Both the position numbers and the translations under genes were made by a program. A stretch of DNA of 64,000 bases. Origin: Parvibaculaceae bacterium. Lineage in GTDB: Bacteria > Pseudomonadota > Alphaproteobacteria > Parvibaculales > Parvibaculaceae. Under the pieces are notes generated by a model, which saw only the letters and a program-made list of their open reading frames with translations, was not told where the DNA came from and did no database searches. Positions 54,025 through 62,980 of the stretch are shown here, piece after piece (position 1 is the stretch's first letter; each line of letters begins with the position of its first letter). The stretch lies in the NCBI GenBank assembly GCA_029209985.1, contig JARGNZ010000004.1, positions 62,001-126,000 of the forward strand. Direction: 5' to 3'.

Positions 54025-56217
54025 TCAAGGATGCCGAGCTTTTTTTAGTTGCGCCAAAATCGTTTCGAGATCAGCAGAGGGCTTGCTGTTTTCGTCTTCG
54101 GTGAGTTTTTGCGCTGCTGGTACGGGTGCATTGTGCTGCCCAGACGGGAGCGCGATGTTGATCGCTGTCTTCTTTGGTTCGGCTTGCCGTGTACGCGTAT
54201 GGGCCGGACGTTTGATCAACGCTTGGTCAATCTCGTGGATGAGAGCGGGAATGTCGATTGGCTTTGACACATATCCATCCATGCCGGTTTGCAAATAATG
54301 CTCTCTGTTGCCTTCCATGGCGTGGGCTGTGAGTGCAATGATGGGGATGTCGCGCCATGGATCGTCTGAGCTGCGTATCACTTTGGTTGTCAACAAGCCG
54401 TCCATTTCTGGCATTTGGATGTCCATCAAAATGAGATCAAAATGCTCTTCACGAAGGAACTTGATGGCCTCGACACCGTTGTTGGCGATCACGAGACTAA
54501 AGCCCATGCGCTCTATCACGGCGCTCATTAGCTTTTGATTGATGGGATTGTCTTCTGCGAGTAAAACATGGCGCGGTTTTTCGTCCTGCACGGGGGCGGC
54601 TGTGGGAGCCGCCAGTGCCTTTTGCGCGGGCACTTGAGGTTTTGCAGTTTGGTGTGTGGCACCCGAATGGGTGAGGGCTGGATGAAGTGTGGTGGGCACT
54701 GATGCAAGATCTCTGGGGCGCTGAATATAAGGCCAGCGAACCCGGAAGAGGCTTCCTTGCTTTTCAGTGCTTTCAACTTCGATGGAGCCGCCAATTTGGC
54801 TGACAATCTCTTTGCAAATAGACAAGCCAAGGCCTGTGCCGCCGTGGGTGCGGGAAATGGAGCTATCTGCTTGATAGAACCGACTGAACAGGTGCGGCAG
54901 TTTTTTCTCTGGAATGCCTATGCCTGTGTCGGAAACTTCAATGCATATGAAATCGCCTGTCGGCTCTTCTAGGGAATTGAATTTAACGACAACTCTGCCT
55001 TTATCGGTGAACTTGATGGCGTTGCTGGTCAGGTTGAAGAGCACTTGCCGTAATCTTGTGGGGTCCGTTTGAATGAGATGTGGCAAACGGTCATCGGTTC
55101 GCACGTGCAGTTTCAAGCCTTTTTCAGTGGCGTTTGGCCGCATTACGTCGGCAACCGTTGATACGATGTCGTGCAAATTAACATCGATAAATTCTAATTT
55201 GACCTTGCCTGCTTCGAGTTTGGAAAGATCTAAAATGTCATTGAGCAGGACAAGCAGGCTTTCACCGGATTCGCGAATGGCGGTGACATAGTCATGCTGT
55301 TTGGTGTCGAGATTACTGTCACGCAACAGCGCGGTCATGCCCAATACGCCGTTCATTGGGGTGCGTAGCTCGTGACTGATTGTTGCGAGGAATTCAGACT
55401 TTGTGAGGTTGGCTGCTTCGGCTGCTTCTTTTGCTTCGCTCAATTCGGAAGCGGAGTCGGCCAGTTTGGTGCGTTCGCCTTCCAGTTCCTTCTGCGTGTT
55501 TTGCAGTTGATGGATTCTGTCATGCAACTGGGAGCGGTGCGCTTCCAAAGACAGTTCCGTTTGTTTGGAGGCGTTGATGTTGCGGATGACGGAGAGCATT
55601 TGTTTCATTTGGCCGTTGCCGTCAAAAACAGGATGGGCTTCTAGCATGACCCAATAAGGCTCTTGTCCGTTGAGATGTAAGACAGTCTCGCGTTGCACGG
55701 AACGCCGTTCGCGCAGGGCCAAATCAATGAGATAGGCAAGAGGCGAAATGGTTGTGCGTAGGACGTTTTTGTCTTTGATATAGGGGCCACCGCCGGCGGC
55801 TGTGTCATCGGATGAGATGCCAGTAATATCTTCAAAGGCCGGATTGCACCATAAGGGCGCGCCTTTGGGGTCTGTGATCAACATGCCTTGATTGTTGTTC
55901 TGAGCGACAATGGACAAAAATTGATAACGTGCGGCGTTGTCAACGTTGCGCTCATGCAGGGTGATGAGAGGCTTATACAAAAAGGCACAGATGATGAGTG
56001 TGACGGTGACAGCTCCCCCAGCGAGAATGCCAAGGTCGAGAGAGATGTTGGTTCGGCCGAATACGAGCGGGGTTATAAAGGTTGCGGCGATGATGCAGGT
56101 AATCGTCAACGTCAATGCAATCGAGCCTATGGGGACTCGATTCATGGTTGCATAGAATTTTCTTGAAGCCTCAAGCACATAGGTGCCGAGGTCTTCTCTT
56201 TTCCCGATCTGGCTCAC
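54025..56217 (-). CDS. Hybrid sensor histidine kinase / response regulator
   Basis: This 730-residue inner-membrane kinase has two membrane helices (about 31-53 and 61-81), a PAS domain (about 100-220, [20 protein letters not shown]), a coiled coil (about 222-270), HisKA with His282 ([15 protein letters not shown]), the ATPase domain ([11 protein letters not shown], then [14 protein letters not shown]) and a receiver with Asp599 ([13 protein letters not shown]) and Lys652. About 60 extra residues follow the receiver. There is no extracellular domain of note, so it probably senses through PAS. It starts next to the hsp20 operon and converges with an Hpt gene, its probable partner. Confidence 0.92.
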   Translation of the reverse strand: MSQIGKREDLGTYVLEASRKFYATMNRVPIGSIALTLTITCIIAATFITPLVFGRTNISLDLGILAGGAVTVTLIICAFLYKPLITLHERNVDNAARYQFLSIVAQNNNQGMLITDPKGAPLWCNPAFEDITGISSDDTAAGGGPYIKDKNVLRTTISPLAYLIDLALRERRSVQRETVLHLNGQEPYWVMLEAHPVFDGNGQMKQMLSVIRNINASKQTELSLEAHRSQLHDRIHQLQNTQKELEGERTKLADSASELSEAKEAAEAANLTKSEFLATISHELRTPMNGVLGMTALLRDSNLDTKQHDYVTAIRESGESLLVLLNDILDLSKLEAGKVKLEFIDVNLHDIVSTVADVMRPNATEKGLKLHVRTDDRLPHLIQTDPTRLRQVLFNLTSNAIKFTDKGRVVVKFNSLEEPTGDFICIEVSDTGIGIPEKKLPHLFSRFYQADSSISRTHGGTGLGLSICKEIVSQIGGSIEVESTEKQGSLFRVRWPYIQRPRDLASVPTTLHPALTHSGATHQTAKPQVPAQKALAAPTAAPVQDEKPRHVLLAEDNPINQKLMSAVIERMGFSLVIANNGVEAIKFLREEHFDLILMDIQMPEMDGLLTTKVIRSSDDPWRDIPIIALTAHAMEGNREHYLQTGMDGYVSKPIDIPALIHEIDQALIKRPAHTRTRQAEPKKTAINIALPSGQHNAPVPAAQKLTEDENSKPSADLETILAQLKKARHP

Positions 56218-56496
56218 GAAACCACCCTTTAGGACCTTCCGCTCATCAGTATTGCGACTGATCTCACACCCATGTAGAGCGGCAAGTTCTTTATAAAATA
56301 GCGGTTGGATATTAATGGGCGCTTAAGGGTGATTGGTTTTGGTTCGTGAGAGGGTTTGTTTGGCTGTTCTCCGGCCTTTTTGGAGGAGGAGGGAGCGCGG
56401 GATGGGGACGCGCGCACCCTCCGACAGGCTTGGTGTGGTGAGGCATTTCAGGGGGAGTGGTGCCTCACCAGTTTCAAGGCAAGCTTGTCGTAAGCT

Positions 56497-56982
56497 TTAT
56501 GCGTCCGCGAGAGCAGGCGCTTCAGCTTGTTGTTCCACAGATCGCGTCGTGACGGGGTGGCCCGATTTGATCTGGATTTGACGGGGTTTGAGGACCTCTG
56601 GCAATTCGCGTGTGAGGTCAACATGGAGGAGACCGTTTTCCAAGCTGGCATTGGTCACCTCCACATGGTCCGCCAATTGGAACCGGCGTTGAAAGTCGCG
56701 TGTGGCGATGCCGCGATGGAGGTAGTTGGCTTCGTCACCACTTTGGGAGGGTTTTGACCCTGAAATTGTGAGCGTGTTTTCACGGCTTTCAAGGTTGAGC
56801 TCGTCTTCACTAAAGCCTGCGACAGCCATGGAAATACGGTAGCTGTTTTCGCCTGTCCGCTCGATGTTGTAAGGGGGATAGCCTGGTTGGGCTGGGTCGC
56901 TCAAAACATTGTCGAAGAGACTAGAGAGTTGGTCAAAGCCAACAGTGGAGCGATAAAGAGGGGAAAGATCAAAAGTACGCAT
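56497..56982 (-). CDS. Small heat-shock protein (Hsp20/alpha-crystallin)
   Basis: This 161-residue chaperone holds unfolded proteins in a refoldable state. The alpha-crystallin domain spans about 35-135, with YNIERTGENSYRISMAVAGF at its start and ASLENGLLHVDLTRELPE near the end; it fits the IbpA class found in alphaproteobacteria, including the N-terminal RTFDLSPLYRSTVGFDQL. A complete sigma-32 promoter and a ROSE-like leader precede it, so it should be induced by heat both at transcription and translation. Confidence 0.95.
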   Translation of the reverse strand: MRTFDLSPLYRSTVGFDQLSSLFDNVLSDPAQPGYPPYNIERTGENSYRISMAVAGFSEDELNLESRENTLTISGSKPSQSGDEANYLHRGIATRDFQRRFQLADHVEVTNASLENGLLHVDLTRELPEVLKPRQIQIKSGHPVTTRSVEQQAEAPALADA

Positions 56983-57097
56983 GGTTCATCCTTTCAAGAA
57001 GCAATGAAAACAGGAAATCCTGTCTGTTATTTGCGAGCCGCCACCTCATGGTCGACGTCTCTGGTTTGGTATCGAACCCTTCAGTAGGCGTCCGATG
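56983..57097 (-). promoter_or_regulatory. ROSE-like RNA thermometer in the hsp20 leader
   Basis: The leader from the predicted start (about 57097) to the ATG is about 115 bases, the usual size for ROSE elements. The final hairpin (57004-56989) pairs TTGCTT with the ribosome-binding AAGGA: U-A, U-G, a bulged G, C-G, U-A, U-A, the ROSE signature. Just upstream is the hairpin ACAGGA-TT-TCCTGT (57023-57010). Melting at high temperature would free the AAGGA six bases before the ATG. The call rests on sequence pattern; no folding was run. Confidence 0.75.
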
Positions 57098-57103
57098 AAT
57101 TAG

Positions 57104-57131
57104 ATATGGGGATGGGAATTTTGGCTTCAAG
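57104..57131 (-). promoter_or_regulatory. Sigma-32 (RpoH) promoter of hsp20
   Basis: On the minus strand CTTGAA (57131-57126) is followed after 14 bases by CCCCATAT (57111-57104). This equals the heat-shock sigma consensus (CTTGAA, 13-15 bases, CCCCATNT). It sits about 120 bases before the hsp20 ATG and points at it. Confidence 0.9.
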
Positions 57132-57248
57132 AGGATTTTTGCAAATTCATGATTGTGCGGACTGGGGGCCATATTGCAGTTGTGTGGGCAATGGTTACTA
57201 TGTGGCGCGACGATACTCGCCGCTAAAGGCGGTTTGGAGGGGGACTGT

Positions 57249-59360
57249 ATGAGATCGGGCATTTATCAAATATTGATGAGCATTTGGGCGGCATTGCTGT
57301 TCATGGGGGCTGGGATACCGGCGGCTCAAGCCAAGGTTGAGGGGGAGACCATATACCTTGGGGCTGCGGTTTCTTTAACGGGTAAATATTCCACCAACGG
57401 CGAGTTGACCCGCCGAGGCTATGATATGGCGGTGGAAAAAATTAACCAGAACGGAGGCGTTTTGGTGAATGAGGTCCCCTATCAATTGGCCGTGGTTTAT
57501 TATGATGATGAATCCACACCCGCGCGGGGCACGCAGCTTGCGGAACGGTTGATTTTGCAAGACGGTGTACGCTTTATGCTGGGGCCTTATTCCTCCGGTC
57601 TGACTAAAGCTATGGCCCCCATCACGGAGCGTCACCAAGTGCCGATGGTGGAAGCGAACGGGGCATCGCTTTCTCTTTTCCAGAATGATTATCGCTATTT
57701 GTTCGCGGTTCTTTCCACAACGGAACAATATCTTACCAGTGCGGTTGATTTTATGGATCAGCAAGGTAAGGCGGCGTCGGATGTTAAGGTTGCGATGGCC
57801 TTTGAAAATGACCCCTTCTCGCAGGATGTGCGTGCAGGGGTTTTAGAGGCGCTGGGTAAATTGGGGATGCAAATTGTTGTTGATGACAAATTGCCGCCTG
57901 AGCTGGATGACATGTCATCGACTTTGACGAAAGTAAAAGTGACCCAACCTGACTTGCTCTTGATTTCTGGTCATGCGCGGGGTGCGGCATTGGCGGTGCG
58001 GCAATTAGATGAAATGCAGATTGATGTGCCCATGGTGGCGCTGACCCATTGTGATGCGGCGCAAATTATTCGCAAATTTGGGGCGCGGGCGGAAAATATT
58101 CTGTGTGCGGCGCAGTGGGCGTCGTCTTTGACTTATCAAGATGAGCTGTTTGGCTCTGCAAGCGACTTCGCACTTGCCTATGAAGCACAATATGATGAGC
58201 CACCTGCGTATCAAGTTGCTGAATCTGCGGCGGCTGTGATGATTTATGCAGATGCGTTTGCACGGGCAAACAGTTTTGACCCGACGGCGGTGCGCGATGC
58301 ACTTTCTGCCACTGTTCTTGAGACGTTTTATGGGCCTGTCACATTCGACGCGGCGGGGAAAAATATTGCTAAGCCGATGGTATTGATGCAGGTGCAAGAC
58401 GGGGCTTACCGGGTTGTGTATCCACCAGCGGCGGCCGAAGCTGCTCTGCGGTATGAAGGTAAAGTGGGGGAAGATGCGCAGCTGAGTTATTTCGGTGTGG
58501 GGGCAGACCTTGTGCTCAATGGCATGATGATTGGCGCTGTGTTTGCTTTGGCCGCCCTTGGCATGGCGCTTGTTTGGGGCGTGCTGAACATCATTAATAT
58601 TGCGCAGGGCGAGTTTGTTATGCTCGGCGGGTTTGTCGCCCTCACAGCCGTATCTCTTGGGGTGCCCCTGATGTTGACGGTGCCGCTTGCCGCCCTCGTT
58701 ATGTTTTGTGTGGGCTGGGCAGTTTATCGTTTGGTGATATTCCGCATTATTGAGCGGGACCTCTTTGTCTCGCTGTTGGCAACCTTTGGGCTTTCTATTC
58801 TGTTTCAACAATTGGCTAATCAGGTTTTTGGGTCTGATGTGCGCACGCTTGAGACGGGCCTCGCGACATTGAACTTTGCGGGCGGGGCCTTGTCCATCTC
58901 TGCGGTTAAACTTGTTGCCTTTGTTTTGGCAATCCTGATTGGAGTGGCCTTGTGGGCATTTTTAAGTCGGTCGCGTTTGGGGCAAGCCATTCGAGCGACT
59001 GCGCAAAATGCGCGGGCCGCGCGTATTCTCGGTATTGATACAGATAAGGTTTACGCGGCCACCTTTGGACTGAATGCAGCTTTGTGCGGGGCTGCAGGTT
59101 CGCTTGTTGTGATGGCTTGGGCGGTGCATCCCTATATTGGATTGCCTTATACAGTTCGCTCTTTTCTTATTGTTGTTGTGGCAGGGGTCGGCAATGTGGC
59201 GGGCGTTGTGGCGGCAGGGCTTGGTCTTGGAGCTGCGGAAAACGTGGCGGGCTTTTTGTTTGGGGCAGAGATGCAAATTGCCTTTGTCTTCATTTTGATG
59301 GTGGGCGTGCTTGTGTGGCGTAATTGGCGCCTACAACGCCGACGGGAGTATTTGAAATGA
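57249..59360 (+). CDS. Fused branched-chain amino-acid-type binding protein and LivH permease
   Basis: This 703-residue protein joins two parts that are normally separate. Residues 1-28 are a signal peptide (IWAALLFMGAGIPAAQA). Residues 31 to about 400 are a type I periplasmic binding protein (AAVSLTGKYSTNGELTRRGY, LGPYSSGLTKAMAPI, PPAYQVAESAAAVMIYA). From about 420 a LivH permease follows (NGMMIGAVFALAALGMALVW, NIAQGEFVMLGG), with the coupling loop AARILGIDTDKVYAATFG near 610. The frame is open throughout. ATG 57249 is behind GGAGGGGG. It is the first gene of an operon with livM-, livG- and livF-type genes. The substrate is not certain; related systems also take up amides, urea or short acids. 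Confidence 0.9.
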   Translation: MRSGIYQILMSIWAALLFMGAGIPAAQAKVEGETIYLGAAVSLTGKYSTNGELTRRGYDMAVEKINQNGGVLVNEVPYQLAVVYYDDESTPARGTQLAERLILQDGVRFMLGPYSSGLTKAMAPITERHQVPMVEANGASLSLFQNDYRYLFAVLSTTEQYLTSAVDFMDQQGKAASDVKVAMAFENDPFSQDVRAGVLEALGKLGMQIVVDDKLPPELDDMSSTLTKVKVTQPDLLLISGHARGAALAVRQLDEMQIDVPMVALTHCDAAQIIRKFGARAENILCAAQWASSLTYQDELFGSASDFALAYEAQYDEPPAYQVAESAAAVMIYADAFARANSFDPTAVRDALSATVLETFYGPVTFDAAGKNIAKPMVLMQVQDGAYRVVYPPAAAEAALRYEGKVGEDAQLSYFGVGADLVLNGMMIGAVFALAALGMALVWGVLNIINIAQGEFVMLGGFVALTAVSLGVPLMLTVPLAALVMFCVGWAVYRLVIFRIIERDLFVSLLATFGLSILFQQLANQVFGSDVRTLETGLATLNFAGGALSISAVKLVAFVLAILIGVALWAFLSRSRLGQAIRATAQNARAARILGIDTDKVYAATFGLNAALCGAAGSLVVMAWAVHPYIGLPYTVRSFLIVVVAGVGNVAGVVAAGLGLGAAENVAGFLFGAEMQIAFVFILMVGVLVWRNWRLQRRREYLK

Positions 59361-60358
59361 GCTTTCTCGCATTAAAAAATCCGCGTGAAGCATCCGTCAT
59401 GGCGGCGCTCACGGTGGGCATGGTGATGGCCCCTTTCTTCTTTCCTCAGTTGTTGCAACAACTGACAATGCTGTGGTTGATGGTGGTGTTTGCCTTAACG
59501 TGGGACATGACCGGCGGCCAGATGGGCTACAATTCATTTGGCAATGTTTTGTTTTTTGGGATCGGGGCTTATGCCGGGGTCATGGTGCAGCGGGAAGCCG
59601 GGTTTGATTATCATACGGGCTTTGTTGTGGGCGTTTTGGCAGCCACAGTTCTTGCGGGTGTTGTGGCCATGGTGTTGGGAATAGGGATGCTGGGGCTGCG
59701 GGGGCATTATTTTGCCATTGGCACGCTTGGGCTGGGCATTGCGGCTGGTGAGCTTGCAGGCGCGTGGGACCTGATCGGGGCTGGCTCTGGTTTAACCTCG
59801 CCGCTTTATCCAGCGGATGCCGCTCACGGGCGCTCAGCGGGCGATGGGGGGCAGTTCTTTTATTGGTGGATGGCGGGGCTTGCTGTCGTGTGCTTTTGGG
59901 TGTCACGCGCGCTTTATCGAACGCGGTTCGGACTGGCGTTAAACGCTATCCGGGATGATGAAGATAAGGCTGAGGCATTGGGCCTTCCGACCACATCGAT
60001 CAAAATTTTCGCGTGGAGCCTCTCGGCCTGCTTGCTTGGGGCAGCGGGGGCGATTGCGGGCAATGTGATTGGCTTCATTGACCCGAAAGATGTGGCTTTT
60101 GCGGGCGCTACTTTTGGTGTGTGGATGGTTTTAATGGCCATCTTGGGTGGTAAGGGTACTTTATGGGGCCCGGTTCTGGGTGCCGTGATTTTTCACCTGA
60201 CACAAGAATTGTTCTGGACGTATCTGCTGGGATGGCAGCGTGTCGCTTTGGGGCTTTTTATCATTTCCATTGTGGTGTTCTTTCCTGAGGGCATATTGGG
60301 ATCTTTACGCACGCGGTTTCCAGCGCTGTTTGGTGTACGTGTGGAGGAACGCTCATGA
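59357..60358 (+). CDS. livM: Branched-chain amino-acid-type ABC permease
   Basis: This 333-residue membrane protein is the second permease of the importer, with about nine to ten helices. The LivM pattern is seen in LVVFALTWDMTGGQMGYNSF-like MVVFALTWDMTGGQMGYNSF near 46, GHYFAIGTLGLGIAAGE near 118 and the loop FGLALNAIRDDEDKAEALGL near 191. The ATG overlaps the fused gene's TGA (ATGA at 59357-59360). An in-frame ATG-like start at 59324 lies inside the previous gene and is not used. It pairs with the LivH half of the fusion. Confidence 0.92.
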   Translation: MSFLALKNPREASVMAALTVGMVMAPFFFPQLLQQLTMLWLMVVFALTWDMTGGQMGYNSFGNVLFFGIGAYAGVMVQREAGFDYHTGFVVGVLAATVLAGVVAMVLGIGMLGLRGHYFAIGTLGLGIAAGELAGAWDLIGAGSGLTSPLYPADAAHGRSAGDGGQFFYWWMAGLAVVCFWVSRALYRTRFGLALNAIRDDEDKAEALGLPTTSIKIFAWSLSACLLGAAGAIAGNVIGFIDPKDVAFAGATFGVWMVLMAILGGKGTLWGPVLGAVIFHLTQELFWTYLLGWQRVALGLFIISIVVFFPEGILGSLRTRFPALFGVRVEERS

Positions 60359-61098
60359 GTGTGTTGTTGAATGTTCAAAATGTGAACAAGGCTTATGGCG
60401 GCGTGGTGGCCAATAAGGACGTGTCGCTGCAAGTGAAACGTGGCGAAATTTCCGGGCTTATTGGACCGAATGGGTCGGGTAAAACGACTTTGTTCGGCTC
60501 CATTGTGGGGGCGCATCCGATTGATGGGGGGCGCATTCAATTTGATGGGGAGGAAATCTCTAGCTTGCGGGTGCCTCAAATTGCACGGCTGGGGCTGTCG
60601 CGTACGTTTCAACAAACACGTATTTTTGGGGAAATGGATTGCTTGCAAAATATGCGCATTGCCAGCCCCATGCAGGCGCGCCATTTCGGACAATGGTTGA
60701 GCCGTGTGCCTGCTTCGGTTGATCGTAGGGCAGATGAATTATTGGACTTTGTGGGCTTACATTCCAAGCGTTTGTTGAAAGCGGGGTCTTTGAGTTTTGG
60801 GCAGCAAAAGTTGTTAGAATTTGCAATGGCCTTGATGAATGAACCCAAACTGTTGTTGTTGGATGAACCTACGGCGGGCATTAACCCAACATTGATCAAC
60901 GGCGTTGTGGATCGCTTAAAGCGTGCGAACGAAGAGATGGGTATTACGTTGTTGGTGATTGAACACAACATGCGGGTGATTATGAATTTAGCCACCCATA
61001 TTACCTGCTTGGCGCATGGAGAGGTCTTGGCGAGTGGCACGCCGGATGATGTACGCGACGACAAGCGGGTTGTTGATGCTTATTTGGGAGCTGCGTAA
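60355..61098 (+). CDS. livG: Branched-chain amino-acid-type ABC ATPase (LivG)
   Basis: This is one of the two cytoplasmic ATPases of the importer, 247 residues. Walker A is GPNGSGKTT (about 38-46), RTFQQTRIFGEM is the Q-loop region, the signature is LSFGQQKLLEFA near 145 and Walker B LLLLDEPTAGINP. The C-terminal HITCLAHGEVLASGTPDDVR is typical of LivG. The ATG overlaps the livM stop by four bases, and its stop overlaps the next gene's start by one base (TAATG). Confidence 0.93.
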   Translation: MSVLLNVQNVNKAYGGVVANKDVSLQVKRGEISGLIGPNGSGKTTLFGSIVGAHPIDGGRIQFDGEEISSLRVPQIARLGLSRTFQQTRIFGEMDCLQNMRIASPMQARHFGQWLSRVPASVDRRADELLDFVGLHSKRLLKAGSLSFGQQKLLEFAMALMNEPKLLLLDEPTAGINPTLINGVVDRLKRANEEMGITLLVIEHNMRVIMNLATHITCLAHGEVLASGTPDDVRDDKRVVDAYLGAA

Positions 61099-61958
61099 TG
61101 GGGACAGATAACAGCAGATCCGCTAGTGGATACGGCGAGGGCGATGTGAGTGCTGTGATCAGCACTGAAGATGTGGCACGGCAAGCTGAAGCATTGGGCG
61201 CTACGGTTTCGCGTGATGCAGTACGTGCGCTTGTTGAAGGCGAGCCGCTTCTTGAACTCTCCTCTCTTGTCGCCGGATATGATGCCATGGAAATATTGCA
61301 CGGTATCGATTTGGCTGTTGGTGCGGGGCAGAGCTTGTGCCTTGTGGGTCCTAATGGGGCAGGTAAATCTACGGTGTTGCATTCCATCTTCGGGTTCACG
61401 CGTATATTTGGCGGTGAAATTGTTATCGATGGAGAGACGGTGACGGCCCTTACACCGGCGCAAAAGCTCAAGCAAGCTGGCATTGCCTATGTGTTGCAAG
61501 ATAATTCTGTTTTCCCTGACATGAGCGTTGAAGAAAACTTACTCATGGGCGGCTATTTGAAAGATAAGCCGTTTGAGGCGCGGGAAGCAGCAGAAAGGGT
61601 ATTTGAAAAATATGACCGTTTGGCTGCCAGGCGGTCAGAGAAGGCGGGGGTGTTGTCGGGCGGTGAGCGCCGTTTGTTGGAAATTAGCCGGGCTTTGATT
61701 ATGGAGCCTAAAGTGTTGTTGGTGGATGAACCGTCGATTGGACTTGAGCCACGTTATATCGACATGGTGTTTGACATTCTTGCGGATTTGCAAACGTCGG
61801 ATGGCAAAACCATCATACTTGTTGAGCAAAATGCGAAGAAGGGGTTGGCGTTTGCGGACCTAGGCTATGTGTTGGTTTCTGGAAGAGTGGCCATGGTGGA
61901 TGAAGGTGAGGCTTTACTTGCCAACCCTGAGGTCGGGCGATTGTTTTTGGGGGGATGA
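61098..61958 (+). CDS. livF: Branched-chain amino-acid-type ABC ATPase (LivF) with N-terminal extension
   Basis: This second ATPase has 286 residues, about 50 more than usual LivF proteins. The extra N-terminal part (residues 1-50) is polar and includes EDVARQAEALGATVSRDAVR; it has no recognised domain. The ATPase follows: Walker A GPNGAGKST near 86, LQDNSVFPDMSVEENLLMGG, signature LSGGERRLLEI near 184 and Walker B VLLVDEPSIGLEP. The ATG overlaps the livG stop by one base. Both ATPases complete the importer. Translation from the first ATG is supported by the overlap, but a start further in is possible. Confidence 0.9.
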   Translation: MGTDNSRSASGYGEGDVSAVISTEDVARQAEALGATVSRDAVRALVEGEPLLELSSLVAGYDAMEILHGIDLAVGAGQSLCLVGPNGAGKSTVLHSIFGFTRIFGGEIVIDGETVTALTPAQKLKQAGIAYVLQDNSVFPDMSVEENLLMGGYLKDKPFEAREAAERVFEKYDRLAARRSEKAGVLSGGERRLLEISRALIMEPKVLLVDEPSIGLEPRYIDMVFDILADLQTSDGKTIILVEQNAKKGLAFADLGYVLVSGRVAMVDEGEALLANPEVGRLFLGG

Positions 61959-62136
61959 TTTGGGACAATCCTTAGCCTCAAATGGATTGGATTGAATTCT
62001 AAATGGAAGATGAATATTGATCCCAGATTACATTCAGGCTCGTTCGCATAGGTTGTTTTTACAGGCAGGGTGATACCTGCTTACCTAGGGCAGATCATAT
62101 AGGGTGATCTGCAAAATATTTTGGAGGGACGACGTC

Positions 62137-62919
62137 ATGAAGAAGATGATTGCAGCAGCTGGAGTGATGGTGGCGATGGTGATGGCCGTCCCTGCACAAG
62201 CAGACCGTATTAGTTTTAAGGGCGCTCAAACACAGAGCTTCCAAGTTGCTAATTTGAATGTTCGGTGGTTCTTGAATGGCTTTGATGTACAAAGTCCGCA
62301 TACCAATAAAAATACTATTTTGCCTTTGCGCCAAGTTGCGCGGATGTTTGAAAACAACGGCCAGCGCAAAATCACCGATATTGTATTGGATAAGAACCAA
62401 CGCTTTTATCAGGTAACTTTCATTAACCCGCAGGGAAAGTTGACCAAAGCAAAACTGGCTTCTCATAATGGGGCGGTATTGGCCTCGCAAACGGTTAAAC
62501 AGAATGCGCCAAAAAAGCTGAAAAACCTGGCCTCCATTTACAAAGTGATTGGCAAAGCCCGCGAAAAAGGGGCACGTCACTTTGACCGTGTTGACTGGCA
62601 GTCTAAGACAAATCGTTTTGTTGTGCGTGGTTTGAGTAAAGTTGGTAAACCGGTGAAAATTACCGTTGGACCAAAAGGTAACCGTGTTTTCTCTGTTAAG
62701 CCTGCGAGCAATTATAACGGTCCGAAATATGCGAAATATCAGTCACGTCCTTTTTCTCACTGGAAAGCAAAATTGACGGGTCGGTTTGATTACATTGGAC
62801 CAGCGGTTGTTTATGATGATGCCTATGTTGCATTAGCCCGCACAAAAAAGGGTAAGCCGGTCGAGATCGTTGTTGATCGGTACAGTGGTCAGATCATTCA
62901 AGTTAAGAATTTGAGATAG
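62137..62919 (+). CDS. Secreted protein with three PepSY-like units
   Basis: I do not know a named family for this 260-residue basic protein. A signal peptide (IAAAGVMVAMVMAVPAQA, cleaved near 22) is followed by three similar units at about 66-117, 135-187 and 208-257. Each runs helix, then a strand such as FYQVTFINPQGK, FVVRGLSKVGKPVKI or YVALARTKKGKPVEI, then a closing strand with Gly such as VVDRYSGQIIQV. The third fits PepSY domains best. Such domains often inhibit or bind proteases or sit in the periplasm. ATG 62137 behind GGAGGGACG is preferred to the frame's earlier ATG at 62104. It ends at a shared bidirectional terminator. Confidence 0.7.
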   Translation: MKKMIAAAGVMVAMVMAVPAQADRISFKGAQTQSFQVANLNVRWFLNGFDVQSPHTNKNTILPLRQVARMFENNGQRKITDIVLDKNQRFYQVTFINPQGKLTKAKLASHNGAVLASQTVKQNAPKKLKNLASIYKVIGKAREKGARHFDRVDWQSKTNRFVVRGLSKVGKPVKITVGPKGNRVFSVKPASNYNGPKYAKYQSRPFSHWKAKLTGRFDYIGPAVVYDDAYVALARTKKGKPVEIVVDRYSGQIIQVKNLR

Positions 62920-62934
62920 TTTGGTTCAGTGCCA

Positions 62935-62976
62935 ATGCATAAAGCCTCCGCCAGTGATGGCGGGGGCTTTATGCAT
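62935..62976. terminator. Bidirectional terminator between convergent genes
   Basis: An 18-pair stem (ATGCATAAAGCCTCCGCC with GGCGGGGGCTTTATGCAT, one G-T pair) has a six-base loop. The stem's own A/T-rich ends and flanking T's on both strands allow it to end transcripts from both sides. Confidence 0.8.
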
Positions 62977-62980
62977 TTTA

